A stretch of DNA of 64,000 nucleotides from Lentisphaeria bacterium (GTDB taxonomy: Bacteria; Verrucomicrobiota; Lentisphaeria; Oligosphaerales; Oligosphaeraceae), in assembly GCA_016288215.1 (NCBI GenBank), contig JAEEYQ010000005.1, forward strand, positions 82,548-146,547, written 5' to 3'. Shown here piece by piece: positions 50,252 through 57,954 of this stretch. Under the pieces are notes generated by a model. The model worked only from the letters and a program-made list of their open reading frames with translations, had not been told where the DNA came from and made no database searches. How positions within the stretch are numbered: the first letter of the stretch is position 1; each line of letters begins with the position of its first letter. A program made the position numbers and the translations under genes.

Positions 50252-52726
50252 TCATTTGCTCATCAAGTAGCCACGGTATGGGATAAAAGTGTCGTCATCG
50301 TCGGGCAGGCGCTGGAAGCGGTTGCCCTCCCATATGAAGAACTGCGGATTGTCATCTTCCCCCTTCGCATGCCGCTTCCATTGCCCTTGATACAGGCCAC
50401 CGAGAATGGGCAGGTCGTATTCCACGATATCGTGATAAGCGTGATTATTGACGTAGGGGAAGGTGAGTGGAGCGTGACCCTTTGGGAAGAAGAGCCAGAA
50501 GCCTTCGCCATGCGCAATGTCATCGATGGATGATATGCGCTGATAGACCCTGTTACGCAACACCATGGGGTGAAGCGCCTCGAGTTCCGTCAGAACTCCA
50601 CGAGGCACTTCATCGGAAATTGCCATGAGGTTCCAGCCCGGCTTGAGGGGAAGTCGGAGCGTGATTTGCGGGTTGCTGGGGAAGCATTGATAGCGGTTGA
50701 TGTTGGCCAGGGTGGCTGGGATGGTCACCGACTCCAGGCTGTCGCAGTCATAGAATGCATAGTCGCCGATGTTGGTGACGCCGTTTCCGATGTCCACCGA
50801 CTTCAGGTTGCTGCAATAACAGAATGCGTAGTCGTCGATGTTGGTGACGCCGTTTCCGATGGTTGCCGACTCCAGGCTGTAGCAATAGTAGAATGCGTAT
50901 TCGCCGAGGGTGGTGACACCGTTTCCGATGACCGCCGACTTCAGGTTGAAACAATAGTAGAATGGGTAGTTGCCGATGGCGGTGACGCTGTCGGGAATGA
51001 CCACCGACTTCAGATTTTCGCATTCATAGAATGCACCTTCTCCGATGGTGGTGACGCTGTCGGGAATGGTCACCGCCTCCAGGCCTTCGCAACAATAGAA
51101 TGCGTAATCGCCGATGGTGGTGACGCCGGCTGGAATGTCTATCGCGGTCAAAAGATAGCAATAATAGAACGCGTAGTCTCCGATGGTGGTGACGCTGGCT
51201 GGAATGTTAATTGCGGTCAATTGGTAGCAATAATAGAATGTGTAGTCACCGATGGATGTGACGCCGTTTCCGATAGTTGCGGTGGTCAGGCTGGTGCAAT
51301 CGTAGAATGCGTAGTCTCCAAGGGAGGTCACGCTGTCCGGGATGGTCACGGAAGTCAGGCTGGAGCAGTCATCGAAGGCGTAGTCTCCGATGGATGTGAC
51401 GTGGTTTCCGATGGTCACGGTGGCTAGGCTGTGGCAATCCATGAACACGCCTTCGCCTAGGGTGGTCACGCTGTCTGGAATGACCACCGCTGTGAGGCTT
51501 TCGCAATCGGAGAATGCGTAGTCGCCGATGGATGTGACGCCGTTGCCGATCGTCACGGTGGCCAGTGCGAAGCAATCATCGAATGCCCCAACGCCAATGG
51601 TGGTCACACTGTCTGGAATGGTTATCGAGGTCAGCTTTTCGCAGAAATAGAATGCGTAGTTACCGATGGAAGTGACGGTGTCTGGGATGGTCACGGAGGT
51701 CATTTGGTCGCAGTAATAGAATGCGCCGCCGCCAATGCGGGTCACGCTCTCTGGGATTACTACATTCCCTTCCGCGTTGTTCCATGCGACCAATGTGCCA
51801 TTTACAATGAGGGGCTCGACGAGACTGCATCTTGAGAACGCTCCGATGCCGATGGTGGTGACATTGTCGGGAATGACTACCGTCGTCAGGCTATAGCAAT
51901 CCCTGAATGCGTAGTCTCCAATGGTGGTTACGCCGTTGCCGATGGTCACGGTGGCCAGTTTGGTGCACTCGGAGAATGCGTCTCTGCCGATGGCGGTGAC
52001 ATTGTCGGGGATGGTCACCGCCTCCAGACTGTCGCAACTATCGAATGCATAGTCGCCGATGGTGGTAACGCCAGTGCCGATGGCCACCGATGTCAGCTTG
52101 TCGCAATCATAGAAAGTCTGGTTGCCGATGGCGGTGACGCCGTTGCCAATGGTCACCTCTTCCAGCTTGTCGCAATTATAGAATACATAGTGGCCAAGGG
52201 TTGTGACGCTGTCGGGAATGGTCACCGAAGTCAGGCTGGAGCAATTAAAGAATGCGCCGTTTCCGATGGTTGTGACGCTGTCCGGAAGGGTCAGATTCTT
52301 CAGAGGGTAGCATTCATAGAATGCCTCGTCGCCGATGGTTGTGATGCTGTTGCCGAAGGTCACCGAGGCCAGATTGGTGCAAATATAGAATGCATTGTCG
52401 CCGATGGTTTTGACGCCGTTGCCGATGGTCACCGAGGTCAGATAGTAGCAGTAATAGAATGCGTAGGTGCCGATGCGGGTGACACTGTCCGGAATGGTCA
52501 CCGAGGTCAGATACTCGCATTGATAGAATGCGCTGTCTCCGATGGCGGTGACGGGATATCCGCCCAAAGTGGCCGGAATCTCCACGCTGCCGCCGGGACC
52601 ATTATATTTGTTTACGGTTGCCTGGTTGTCAGTTACATAATACGACCAATCGCCTTCCTGTTCCGCCAGGCAGAGCATGGGCAGAAGGACGATGAACACA
52701 GCCACGACTTTCATTGTTCGATTCAT
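50252..52726 (-). CDS. BspA-type leucine-rich-repeat surface protein (LRR_5)
   Basis: This 824-residue protein has a signal peptide (MKVVAVFIVLLPMLCLA), then 26 LRR_5 (Treponema pallidum type) units of about 23 residues with consensus I-G-x-x-A-F-Y-x-C-x-x-L-x-x-V-T-I-P-x-x-V-T. Unit 11 is irregular and longer ('VNGTLVAWNNAEGN'), splitting the array 10 + 15. Nearly every unit has a cysteine after the F-Y. The last 130 residues form a non-repeat domain with 'PLKPGWNLMAISDEVP' and 'EGFWLFFPKGHAPL'. Such proteins mediate adhesion or host binding. GAGGAAG precedes the ATG. The repeats make the opposite strand open over long stretches, which should not be read as genes. Confidence 0.9.
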   Translation of the reverse strand: MNRTMKVVAVFIVLLPMLCLAEQEGDWSYYVTDNQATVNKYNGPGGSVEIPATLGGYPVTAIGDSAFYQCEYLTSVTIPDSVTRIGTYAFYYCYYLTSVTIGNGVKTIGDNAFYICTNLASVTFGNSITTIGDEAFYECYPLKNLTLPDSVTTIGNGAFFNCSSLTSVTIPDSVTTLGHYVFYNCDKLEEVTIGNGVTAIGNQTFYDCDKLTSVAIGTGVTTIGDYAFDSCDSLEAVTIPDNVTAIGRDAFSECTKLATVTIGNGVTTIGDYAFRDCYSLTTVVIPDNVTTIGIGAFSRCSLVEPLIVNGTLVAWNNAEGNVVIPESVTRIGGGAFYYCDQMTSVTIPDTVTSIGNYAFYFCEKLTSITIPDSVTTIGVGAFDDCFALATVTIGNGVTSIGDYAFSDCESLTAVVIPDSVTTLGEGVFMDCHSLATVTIGNHVTSIGDYAFDDCSSLTSVTIPDSVTSLGDYAFYDCTSLTTATIGNGVTSIGDYTFYYCYQLTAINIPASVTTIGDYAFYYCYLLTAIDIPAGVTTIGDYAFYCCEGLEAVTIPDSVTTIGEGAFYECENLKSVVIPDSVTAIGNYPFYYCFNLKSAVIGNGVTTLGEYAFYYCYSLESATIGNGVTNIDDYAFCYCSNLKSVDIGNGVTNIGDYAFYDCDSLESVTIPATLANINRYQCFPSNPQITLRLPLKPGWNLMAISDEVPRGVLTELEALHPMVLRNRVYQRISSIDDIAHGEGFWLFFPKGHAPLTFPYVNNHAYHDIVEYDLPILGGLYQGQWKRHAKGEDDNPQFFIWEGNRFQRLPDDDDTFIPYRGYLMSK

Positions 52727-52838
52727 CTGTTGCTTCCTCTTCTTTCAAATTCGACTTGGTTTCAATTGCCAAACCCAAAATTGCCGTAACTATTCAGAAC
52801 TCTGATGGTTCAGGATAGCCGTTACCATGGCTGTAATT

Positions 52839-52856
52839 CAGCCCCGGATGGGGCTG
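52839..52856 (-). other. CAGCCCC/GGGGCTG hairpin
   Basis: Perfect seven-base arms around GGAT, in the 320-base gap upstream of the LRR gene. No T run follows on either strand. It is one of three hairpins in this gap. The gap shows no gene. Confidence 0.4.
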
Positions 52857-52878
52857 TGGAATCAGAGGAGACACTTCA

Positions 52879-52907
52879 CCCCGAGTTTCGCTTCGCTTAA
52901 CCCGGGG
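52879..52907. repeat. REP-like palindrome with TTCGCTTCGCTT loop
   Basis: CCCCGAGTT and AACCCGGGG (one mismatch) enclose TCGCTTCGCTT. The same loop sequence recurs at 63959-63970 between GTGGGT and ACCCAC. The structure resembles REP/BIME-type elements, but no RAYT transposase is seen in the window. Confidence 0.5.
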
Positions 52908-53010
52908 TTATGTAAATTTGGCTCTTTCAAGGCTTTGCAAAATCCATGCCATTTCTTCAAAACCTATGGACATGGGCAAGAAACAACTGTGCCGTGGTGA
53001 AATGGGCCAG

Positions 53011-53030
53011 GCGCGGGAAGAATCCCGCGC
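53011..53030 (-). terminator. GCGCGGGA hairpin after the aminotransferase gene
   Basis: Perfect arms of eight bases, GCGCGGGA and TCCCGCGC, around AGAA. It lies 17 bases beyond the aminotransferase stop on the minus strand. A T run is lacking, so termination would rely on the strong stem or Rho. Confidence 0.5.
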
Positions 53031-53046
53031 GCTGTCATGTCATTGA

Positions 53047-54390
53047 CTAGTGGTTAAGGCGGCCGAAGCCCTTCTTCTTCTCTCGCTCGACGGTGATCAG
53101 CTGGTCGTGGAGTGTGCCGGCCTTCTTGGCGGCGGCCATCTTGTCGAAGACCTCGTCCGCCGCCGTGTAGAAGAGCTGGCGGATTTCGGGCGTGTGGGCG
53201 ACGGTGGGATCGAAGCCGATGTCCGAATGCATGAATCCCTTGAGGAGCATCTGCTCGGTGAAGAAGAGCGCCTCGTCCGCGTTGGCGAATTTCGGCTTGA
53301 CCAGGCAGGGCCATTCCATGCAGTTGACGAAGCCGTATTCGATGCCGTGGGCGGCGGCGATCTTGGGCATCGTGGACATGAAGTCCCGCGCCACGTCGCA
53401 GATGGTCTTGGCGGAGCCGATCTTCTCCATCTTGGCGATGGTGGCCAGCGCCGCGGCGGAGCCGACGCGCTCCGTCCAGTAGGTGCTGCTGATGAACGCC
53501 TTGTTGGCGCCGCTCATGGCTTCCTTCGTGCCGACGACCGCGCCGCAGGGATGGCCGTTGCTCATGGCTTTGGCGAAGAGCGCGATGTCCGGATTGATGC
53601 CGATGATCTTGTGGGAGCCGCCCAAGGTGAAGCGCCATCCGGCGGTGATTTCATCGTAGATCAGCAGGATGCCTTCCTTTGTGCAGACGTCGCGGATGTG
53701 CTGCAGATAGCCGGGGGCCGGGTTGGTCCAGCGGACTGGCTCCATGACGACGGCGGCCAGTTTGCCGCGGTTCTCGCGGATGACGCGGTCGAACTCCTCG
53801 AAATCATCGAAATGGAAGGCCTGGCTGGTGCCGCGGAGTTCGCGTGGCACGCCCCACGGCTGCATGCCGTCGATGACCTTGCCGAACTGGCTTTCGTCCT
53901 GCCCCAGATTGACGGCGATGTACCAGTCGGTCCAGCCGCTGTAGCCGCAGATGGCGATGCCGGACTTGTCCGTCGTGGCGCGGGCGATTCGCGCGGCGAT
54001 GGCGGCCGTCTCGCCGCCGGTGCGGGCGAAGCGGACGCACTGCGCCCACGGATGGAGTTCGCACAAACGGTCGGCCAGCATGACCTCCTCAACGCAGTTC
54101 TGAGAGCACATGCTGCCCTGTTTGACCGCCTCGATGACGGCGGCGGAGACGTCGGGGTCATTGAAGCCCAGCGTGCAGGCGGCGATGCCGTTGGTGGCGA
54201 AGTCGTAGTAGTGATGGCCGTCGATGTCGATGATTTCGCAGCCATGGGCTTCTTTGTAATAGGCCGGCCACAGGCCAGGAGCCCGCAGGTGGGGGTGCTT
54301 GCTCAGCAGCTGCGTGCCGCCGCCGGGGAAGCGCTCCTGCGCATGGCGGAACAGTTCATTGCTCTTTTCGGGAAAATAACCTTCAGTCAT
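53047..54390 (-). CDS. Class III aminotransferase (glutamate-1-semialdehyde aminomutase-like)
   Basis: This 447-residue protein has the class III fold: 'GGGTQLLSKHPHLRAPG', 'GHHYYDFATNGIAACTLGFNDP', 'VRFARTGGETAAIAARIARA', the PLP phosphate and ring-stacking motifs ('YDEITAGWR' with D) and the Schiff-base lysine in 'ALFAKAMSNGHPCGAV'. It is closest in layout to glutamate-1-semialdehyde aminomutase-like sugar or semialdehyde aminotransferases. No heme genes flank it, so a role in amino-sugar metabolism is as likely. The ATG at 54390 has CGGAGTG upstream; a GTG at 54399 is also in frame. It is separated from neighbours by hairpins. Confidence 0.82.
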   Translation of the reverse strand: MTEGYFPEKSNELFRHAQERFPGGGTQLLSKHPHLRAPGLWPAYYKEAHGCEIIDIDGHHYYDFATNGIAACTLGFNDPDVSAAVIEAVKQGSMCSQNCVEEVMLADRLCELHPWAQCVRFARTGGETAAIAARIARATTDKSGIAICGYSGWTDWYIAVNLGQDESQFGKVIDGMQPWGVPRELRGTSQAFHFDDFEEFDRVIRENRGKLAAVVMEPVRWTNPAPGYLQHIRDVCTKEGILLIYDEITAGWRFTLGGSHKIIGINPDIALFAKAMSNGHPCGAVVGTKEAMSGANKAFISSTYWTERVGSAAALATIAKMEKIGSAKTICDVARDFMSTMPKIAAAHGIEYGFVNCMEWPCLVKPKFANADEALFFTEQMLLKGFMHSDIGFDPTVAHTPEIRQLFYTAADEVFDKMAAAKKAGTLHDQLITVEREKKKGFGRLNH

Positions 54391-54484
54391 CTCAATCACT
54401 CCGATTTTTATAAGTATTTTATAATCAGTATGTTACATATAACACGGAAAAAGTCTGGCAAAAACATCGACGGCGACGCAAGCC

Positions 54485-56452
54485 CTATTTCCAGCTTTCA
54501 TAGAGCATGGGCATGAAGATGCCGCCTTGGACGGAGCGGGCGATGAAGTGGCAATAGGCGCCGCTCTTCGTGTCGTACCAGTCGCCAAAGGGGATTTTCG
54601 TCGGCGTTTCCTTCAGATACGCCGCCATCGGCGCACAGAATTTGGCGACGGTCTCTGGAGCCTGCGACAGGGTGGCGGCCCAGAGGATCCAGTCGGACTT
54701 CGTGTAGGTGCGGCGGGAGTCCAGCGGCACGCCATAGGCGTTCTGTTCGTCCAGATAGCGTTGGATTTCCGCCGTGAAGAAGGATTTGTCGAAGAGGCCA
54801 AACTGGAAGAGCAGGTCCCATACGGCGTTGTATTTGAGGCTCCAGCCGGTTCCGTCCATGGTGAGGCCGGTTCCGCGGCCGTTGGCGGCGCGGGCGACGA
54901 TTGTCGCGGCCATGCGCTTCGCGACGCCGCGATAGTATTCCGCCTGTGCCGTGTCGCCGAAATGCTCCATGATGTAAGCGTAGGCGGCCAGTCCGCAGAC
55001 GGCCTTGAAGGCCAGATTGACGTTGTGGGCCAGATGCCCCGCGAAGTCGTCCGTGCAGAGCTGTTCTCCGGGGTCTTCGCCATACTGCTCCAGATATTTG
55101 ACCCATTTGGCGAGCGTGGGCAGGTTTTCGCGGATCAGCTCGTCCTTTCCGTCGGCTTTCAGGGTCGCCGCCAGCATGAGGATCATGTTTCCAGATTCCT
55201 CCACAGGCATCTGATACTGAAGGGTATAGAGATTTTCATCGCCGTCGTAGAGATAGGTGGCCGGATAGACGTCGCCGTATTCGATGGGATCGGCGGCGGC
55301 GGTGTCGATGGCGTTGCCGGCCAGACCGTAGACCTGGCCGATGGCGTAGGGATAGCGGCCCACGTCGTGGGGCGCGAAGTCATATTGCCACACGGGCATC
55401 TTCGCGAACTTGAGAATGGGGCGGCACATGCCGCGGACCAGTTCCGGCGCGTATAATATATATAGTGGTATAGAGGGATAGCTGACGTCCACCGTGCCGA
55501 TGCAGCCATTGGAGTCGTTCTCTTTGGAGAGGAAGACCACGTTGCCGTCGGGGTCTGCGATCAGCTTGTGGGCGGCGATGGTCTGGCGGTAGGCGGCGGC
55601 GGTCAAAGTGACATAATCCGGCCCGCCCGCCTGCAACGCCTTTTCCGCAAGCTCCGCGTCCAGGCTGTCCATGCGGCGGAACACGTCCGTCTTGGCGGCG
55701 AAGAGCTCCTTCATGGCGGCTGGCAGGGTCTTGCCATGACGGGCGTACCATGCCTTCGCGATGTGGCCGAAGTACTGGATGGATGCCACGTCATCATAGC
55801 CAATAAGCAAGCTAACTTCCTGAGGCTGAAGGACTTGCATGTTTCTCATCCAGCTCAGGCACCAATGACCGCGCGTGTGTTGGAAGGTCACAGGCGTGTC
55901 GGAGAGCAGATAGGCGAAGCCCCAGTCGATGGTGATGTGGTCGGCGCTGTGGCACAGCATGGGTTGCCGTTTCTTGCCCATCCATGCGATGTGATAATCC
56001 CCTGTGGGATAGGCTTTTCCAATCATGGGCTCCGGAAGGGCGCCGTCTCGGCAGATGTCATCGTGCCATGTGACGGTGACGGTGACGGCATGGGCCTTGC
56101 CGTCCCGCGCCGATGCGTTGACGCAGAGGAAGGTGACGGGAGTGCTGGTCAGGTCCAAGTCATCCAGAAGGAGCGGTGCGCGGAAGGAAAGCGCCAGTTC
56201 CACGTTGCCGACCGCAAAGGTGTAGCGGGTGGTGGTGTGCGTCACGTCTCTGGCGGCGAGTTCCGCAAGGGGATATGGATTGCGGCCCACGAGAGAGACG
56301 GTCGCGCCGTCCACCTCGGCGATGATGTTCAGACGCTTGCGGGCGCCCGCCCAATGTGTGGTCTCTGAGGCGGCGGGATGGTCAGTGCGGCTCCAGATGC
56401 ACAGATAGGGGTCGCTGGTCAGCAAAGGATAGGCGGGAAGGCAGGTAAACAT
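54485..56452 (-). CDS. GtaA-like protein (DUF4965/DUF5127/DUF1793 glycosidase-like)
   Basis: This 655-residue protein matches the glutaminase A-like family: an N-terminal beta-sandwich ('PAYPLLTSDPYLCIWS', 'THWAGARKRLNI') and a C-terminal (alpha/alpha)6 barrel ('LSKENDSNGCIGTVDVSYPS', 'DVGRYPYAIGQ', 'WVKYLEQYG', 'KYNAVWDLLFQF'). Many members occur in glycan-degrading loci and are thought to be glycosidases. No signal peptide is seen. It lies 94 bases upstream of the aminotransferase gene, on the same strand, and is separated from the next gene by a large composite repeat. The real substrate is unknown. Confidence 0.75.
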   Translation of the reverse strand: MFTCLPAYPLLTSDPYLCIWSRTDHPAASETTHWAGARKRLNIIAEVDGATVSLVGRNPYPLAELAARDVTHTTTRYTFAVGNVELALSFRAPLLLDDLDLTSTPVTFLCVNASARDGKAHAVTVTVTWHDDICRDGALPEPMIGKAYPTGDYHIAWMGKKRQPMLCHSADHITIDWGFAYLLSDTPVTFQHTRGHWCLSWMRNMQVLQPQEVSLLIGYDDVASIQYFGHIAKAWYARHGKTLPAAMKELFAAKTDVFRRMDSLDAELAEKALQAGGPDYVTLTAAAYRQTIAAHKLIADPDGNVVFLSKENDSNGCIGTVDVSYPSIPLYILYAPELVRGMCRPILKFAKMPVWQYDFAPHDVGRYPYAIGQVYGLAGNAIDTAAADPIEYGDVYPATYLYDGDENLYTLQYQMPVEESGNMILMLAATLKADGKDELIRENLPTLAKWVKYLEQYGEDPGEQLCTDDFAGHLAHNVNLAFKAVCGLAAYAYIMEHFGDTAQAEYYRGVAKRMAATIVARAANGRGTGLTMDGTGWSLKYNAVWDLLFQFGLFDKSFFTAEIQRYLDEQNAYGVPLDSRRTYTKSDWILWAATLSQAPETVAKFCAPMAAYLKETPTKIPFGDWYDTKSGAYCHFIARSVQGGIFMPMLYESWK

Positions 56453-56462
56453 GGCTCTTAAA

Positions 56463-56679
56463 TAATTAGAAATTAGGAATTAGGAATGAGGAATTTGAAA
56501 GTAGAATAGGAATTAGGAAGGAGGAATTTGAAAGTAGAAATTAGAAATTAGGAATTAGAAAGGAGAAATTAACTTTTCTAGAGACTCTAGATGGTCTAGA
56601 GCCTCTAGATTCAGTCTAGGTCTAGAGCCTCTAGATAATCTAGGAAAATTCCTAATTTCTAATTCCTAATTCCTAATTG
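56463..56679. repeat. Large composite inverted repeat: AATTAGGAAT units, CTAGAG core, ATTCCTAATT units
   Basis: The left side has about ten imperfect AATTAGGAAT/AGAAATTAGG units (56463-56572), the core has four copies of CTAGAG/CTCTAGA (56576-56644), and the right side has the inverse ATTCCTAATT units (56647-56679). The two sides are complementary, so a long hairpin could form. The element fills the 235 bases between two minus-strand genes. It recurs in shorter form at 43736-43834 and 47610-47696. No gene lies inside. Confidence 0.65.
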
Positions 56680-56687
56680 TCAATGAT

Positions 56688-57659
56688 TTACAGATCGACG
56701 GGCTGTCCGCCGTTGTCAATGGACTTGTTGACCGCCAGAACCAGCTCGAGGGACTTCATCGCCTCCGAATAGGGGGAGAGAATCTCATCGGCGGGAATGT
56801 CGCCGCGAACGGCGTCAATGAAGGTCTCCGTGCATTCCTGCCCGTAGTCGTTGCTGGCGGTGCCTTCGATCTTCATGTGGGGCTGCTCGATTTTGTAGGA
56901 GCCGAAGATGGTGAAGGTCATTTTGCCTTCGGGGGAATAGGCGATGATGCTGTGTTCGCCGTTGCCGAAGCAACCGGTGCTCATGGTGCCGATGGCGCCG
57001 TTCTTGAAGGTGAGGAGGGTGGAGGAGGCGTCGTCCACATTGTAGTTCTCCACGCCGGTGATGACGCCGTGGCGGGCGATGGACTGCACACGGACCACAT
57101 CGCCGAAGATATAGCGCATCATGTCGAAGTCATGGATGGTCTGCTCAACGGCCTGACCGCCGGACTGCTCCTTCACGCGCCACCACCAAACCATGGGCAT
57201 GCCGCCGAGACGGTGCGCAGTGACCACGCCGATGGGGTGGTTCGCCGCCCAACGCTGCGCCATCTGGCAGGTGTCGCAATAGCGGCACTGCAGACCAACG
57301 GCGGTGATGAGCTTGTTCTTCTTGATGCCGGCGGCGACTTTCTTCGCGTATTTTATGTCCAAAGACATGGGTTTTTGGACGAAAAACGGAATCTTCTTGT
57401 CGATGGCGATGAGTTCCATGCCATCATGGGCCGCAGGCTGCACGCAGATGAACAGCGCGTCCAGCTTCTCTTTGGCGAACATCTCCTTGTAGTCAAGATA
57501 GGCCTTGGCGCCAAAGCGCTTCGCCGTCTCCTGCGCACGCTCTTCAATGAGGTCGCAGGCGGCGACAATCTGGGCCTTGTCCTTCATTTTGTCAAAATGC
57601 CCAAAGTGGTACTGGGCAATTCCGCCGCAGCCAATGAAACCGACGCGAGTTTTCTTCAT
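56688..57659 (-). CDS. Gfo/Idh/MocA-family oxidoreductase
   Basis: This 323-residue protein has the Rossmann motif 'VGFIGCGGIAQYH' at the start. The usual E-K-P is replaced by Q-K-P ('FFVQKPMSL') at about residue 93, keeping the lysine that contacts cofactor and substrate. The C-terminal substrate domain has 'GGMPMVWWWRVKEQSGGQAVEQTIHDFDMMRYIFGDV', with the H-D-x-D motif typical of the family. The ATG at 57659 has GGAG upstream and begins at the Rossmann strand. The gene diverges from the DUF4091 gene over 295 bases and may contribute to catabolism of the same glycan. The substrate is not predictable. Confidence 0.88.
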   Translation of the reverse strand: MKKTRVGFIGCGGIAQYHFGHFDKMKDKAQIVAACDLIEERAQETAKRFGAKAYLDYKEMFAKEKLDALFICVQPAAHDGMELIAIDKKIPFFVQKPMSLDIKYAKKVAAGIKKNKLITAVGLQCRYCDTCQMAQRWAANHPIGVVTAHRLGGMPMVWWWRVKEQSGGQAVEQTIHDFDMMRYIFGDVVRVQSIARHGVITGVENYNVDDASSTLLTFKNGAIGTMSTGCFGNGEHSIIAYSPEGKMTFTIFGSYKIEQPHMKIEGTASNDYGQECTETFIDAVRGDIPADEILSPYSEAMKSLELVLAVNKSIDNGGQPVDL

Positions 57660-57920
57660 GCTTTTTTCTCCAAAGGGTAAGGACTCACTTCCTCTCTTCA
57701 CCAAAAGAACTTTACACATGATTTTCAATTAAGCAAGTGGAAAAGGTGAAAAAATGCCGCTTCCGCCGCTTTTCAATGGCCGTCGCCGCCATGGGGACCA
57801 TGGAGCAGGGCATTTTCTTTTCCGCGTGTCTTGCGTGCCATTGCCGCTGATGCAAAGGCGAGATTTCCGATTGCCTTATCCGGGAGCGACATTATATTTA
57901 GCACCATGGTTCGTCATCGT

Positions 57921-57938
57921 TATATATAGTATATTGTA
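57921..57938 (+). promoter_or_regulatory. Promoter-like TATA run ahead of the DUF4091 gene
   Basis: TATATATAGTATATTGTA lies 17 bases upstream of the ATG, with GGGAG between. It is very like the runs before dciA and the DksA-like gene. Position so close to the start implies a very short leader. Confidence 0.45.
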
Positions 57939-57954
57939 AAGGGAGATTGTTCGA

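Noticed and set aside
50570..51427. 285-codon plus-strand frame across the leucine-rich repeats
   Set aside because: The 69-base repeat period keeps the opposite strand open by chance; the product is repetitive with no known fold.
50640..52560. Regular repeats that could suggest a CRISPR array
   Set aside because: Period is 69 bases without unique spacers and encodes LRR_5 units.
53050..54516. 488-codon plus-strand frame opposite the aminotransferase
   Set aside because: Antisense shadow; the minus-strand product has PLP motifs and a ribosome site.
57754..57939. 61-codon frame in the gap before the DUF4091 gene
   Set aside because: No ribosome site and runs through the promoter-like TATA element.
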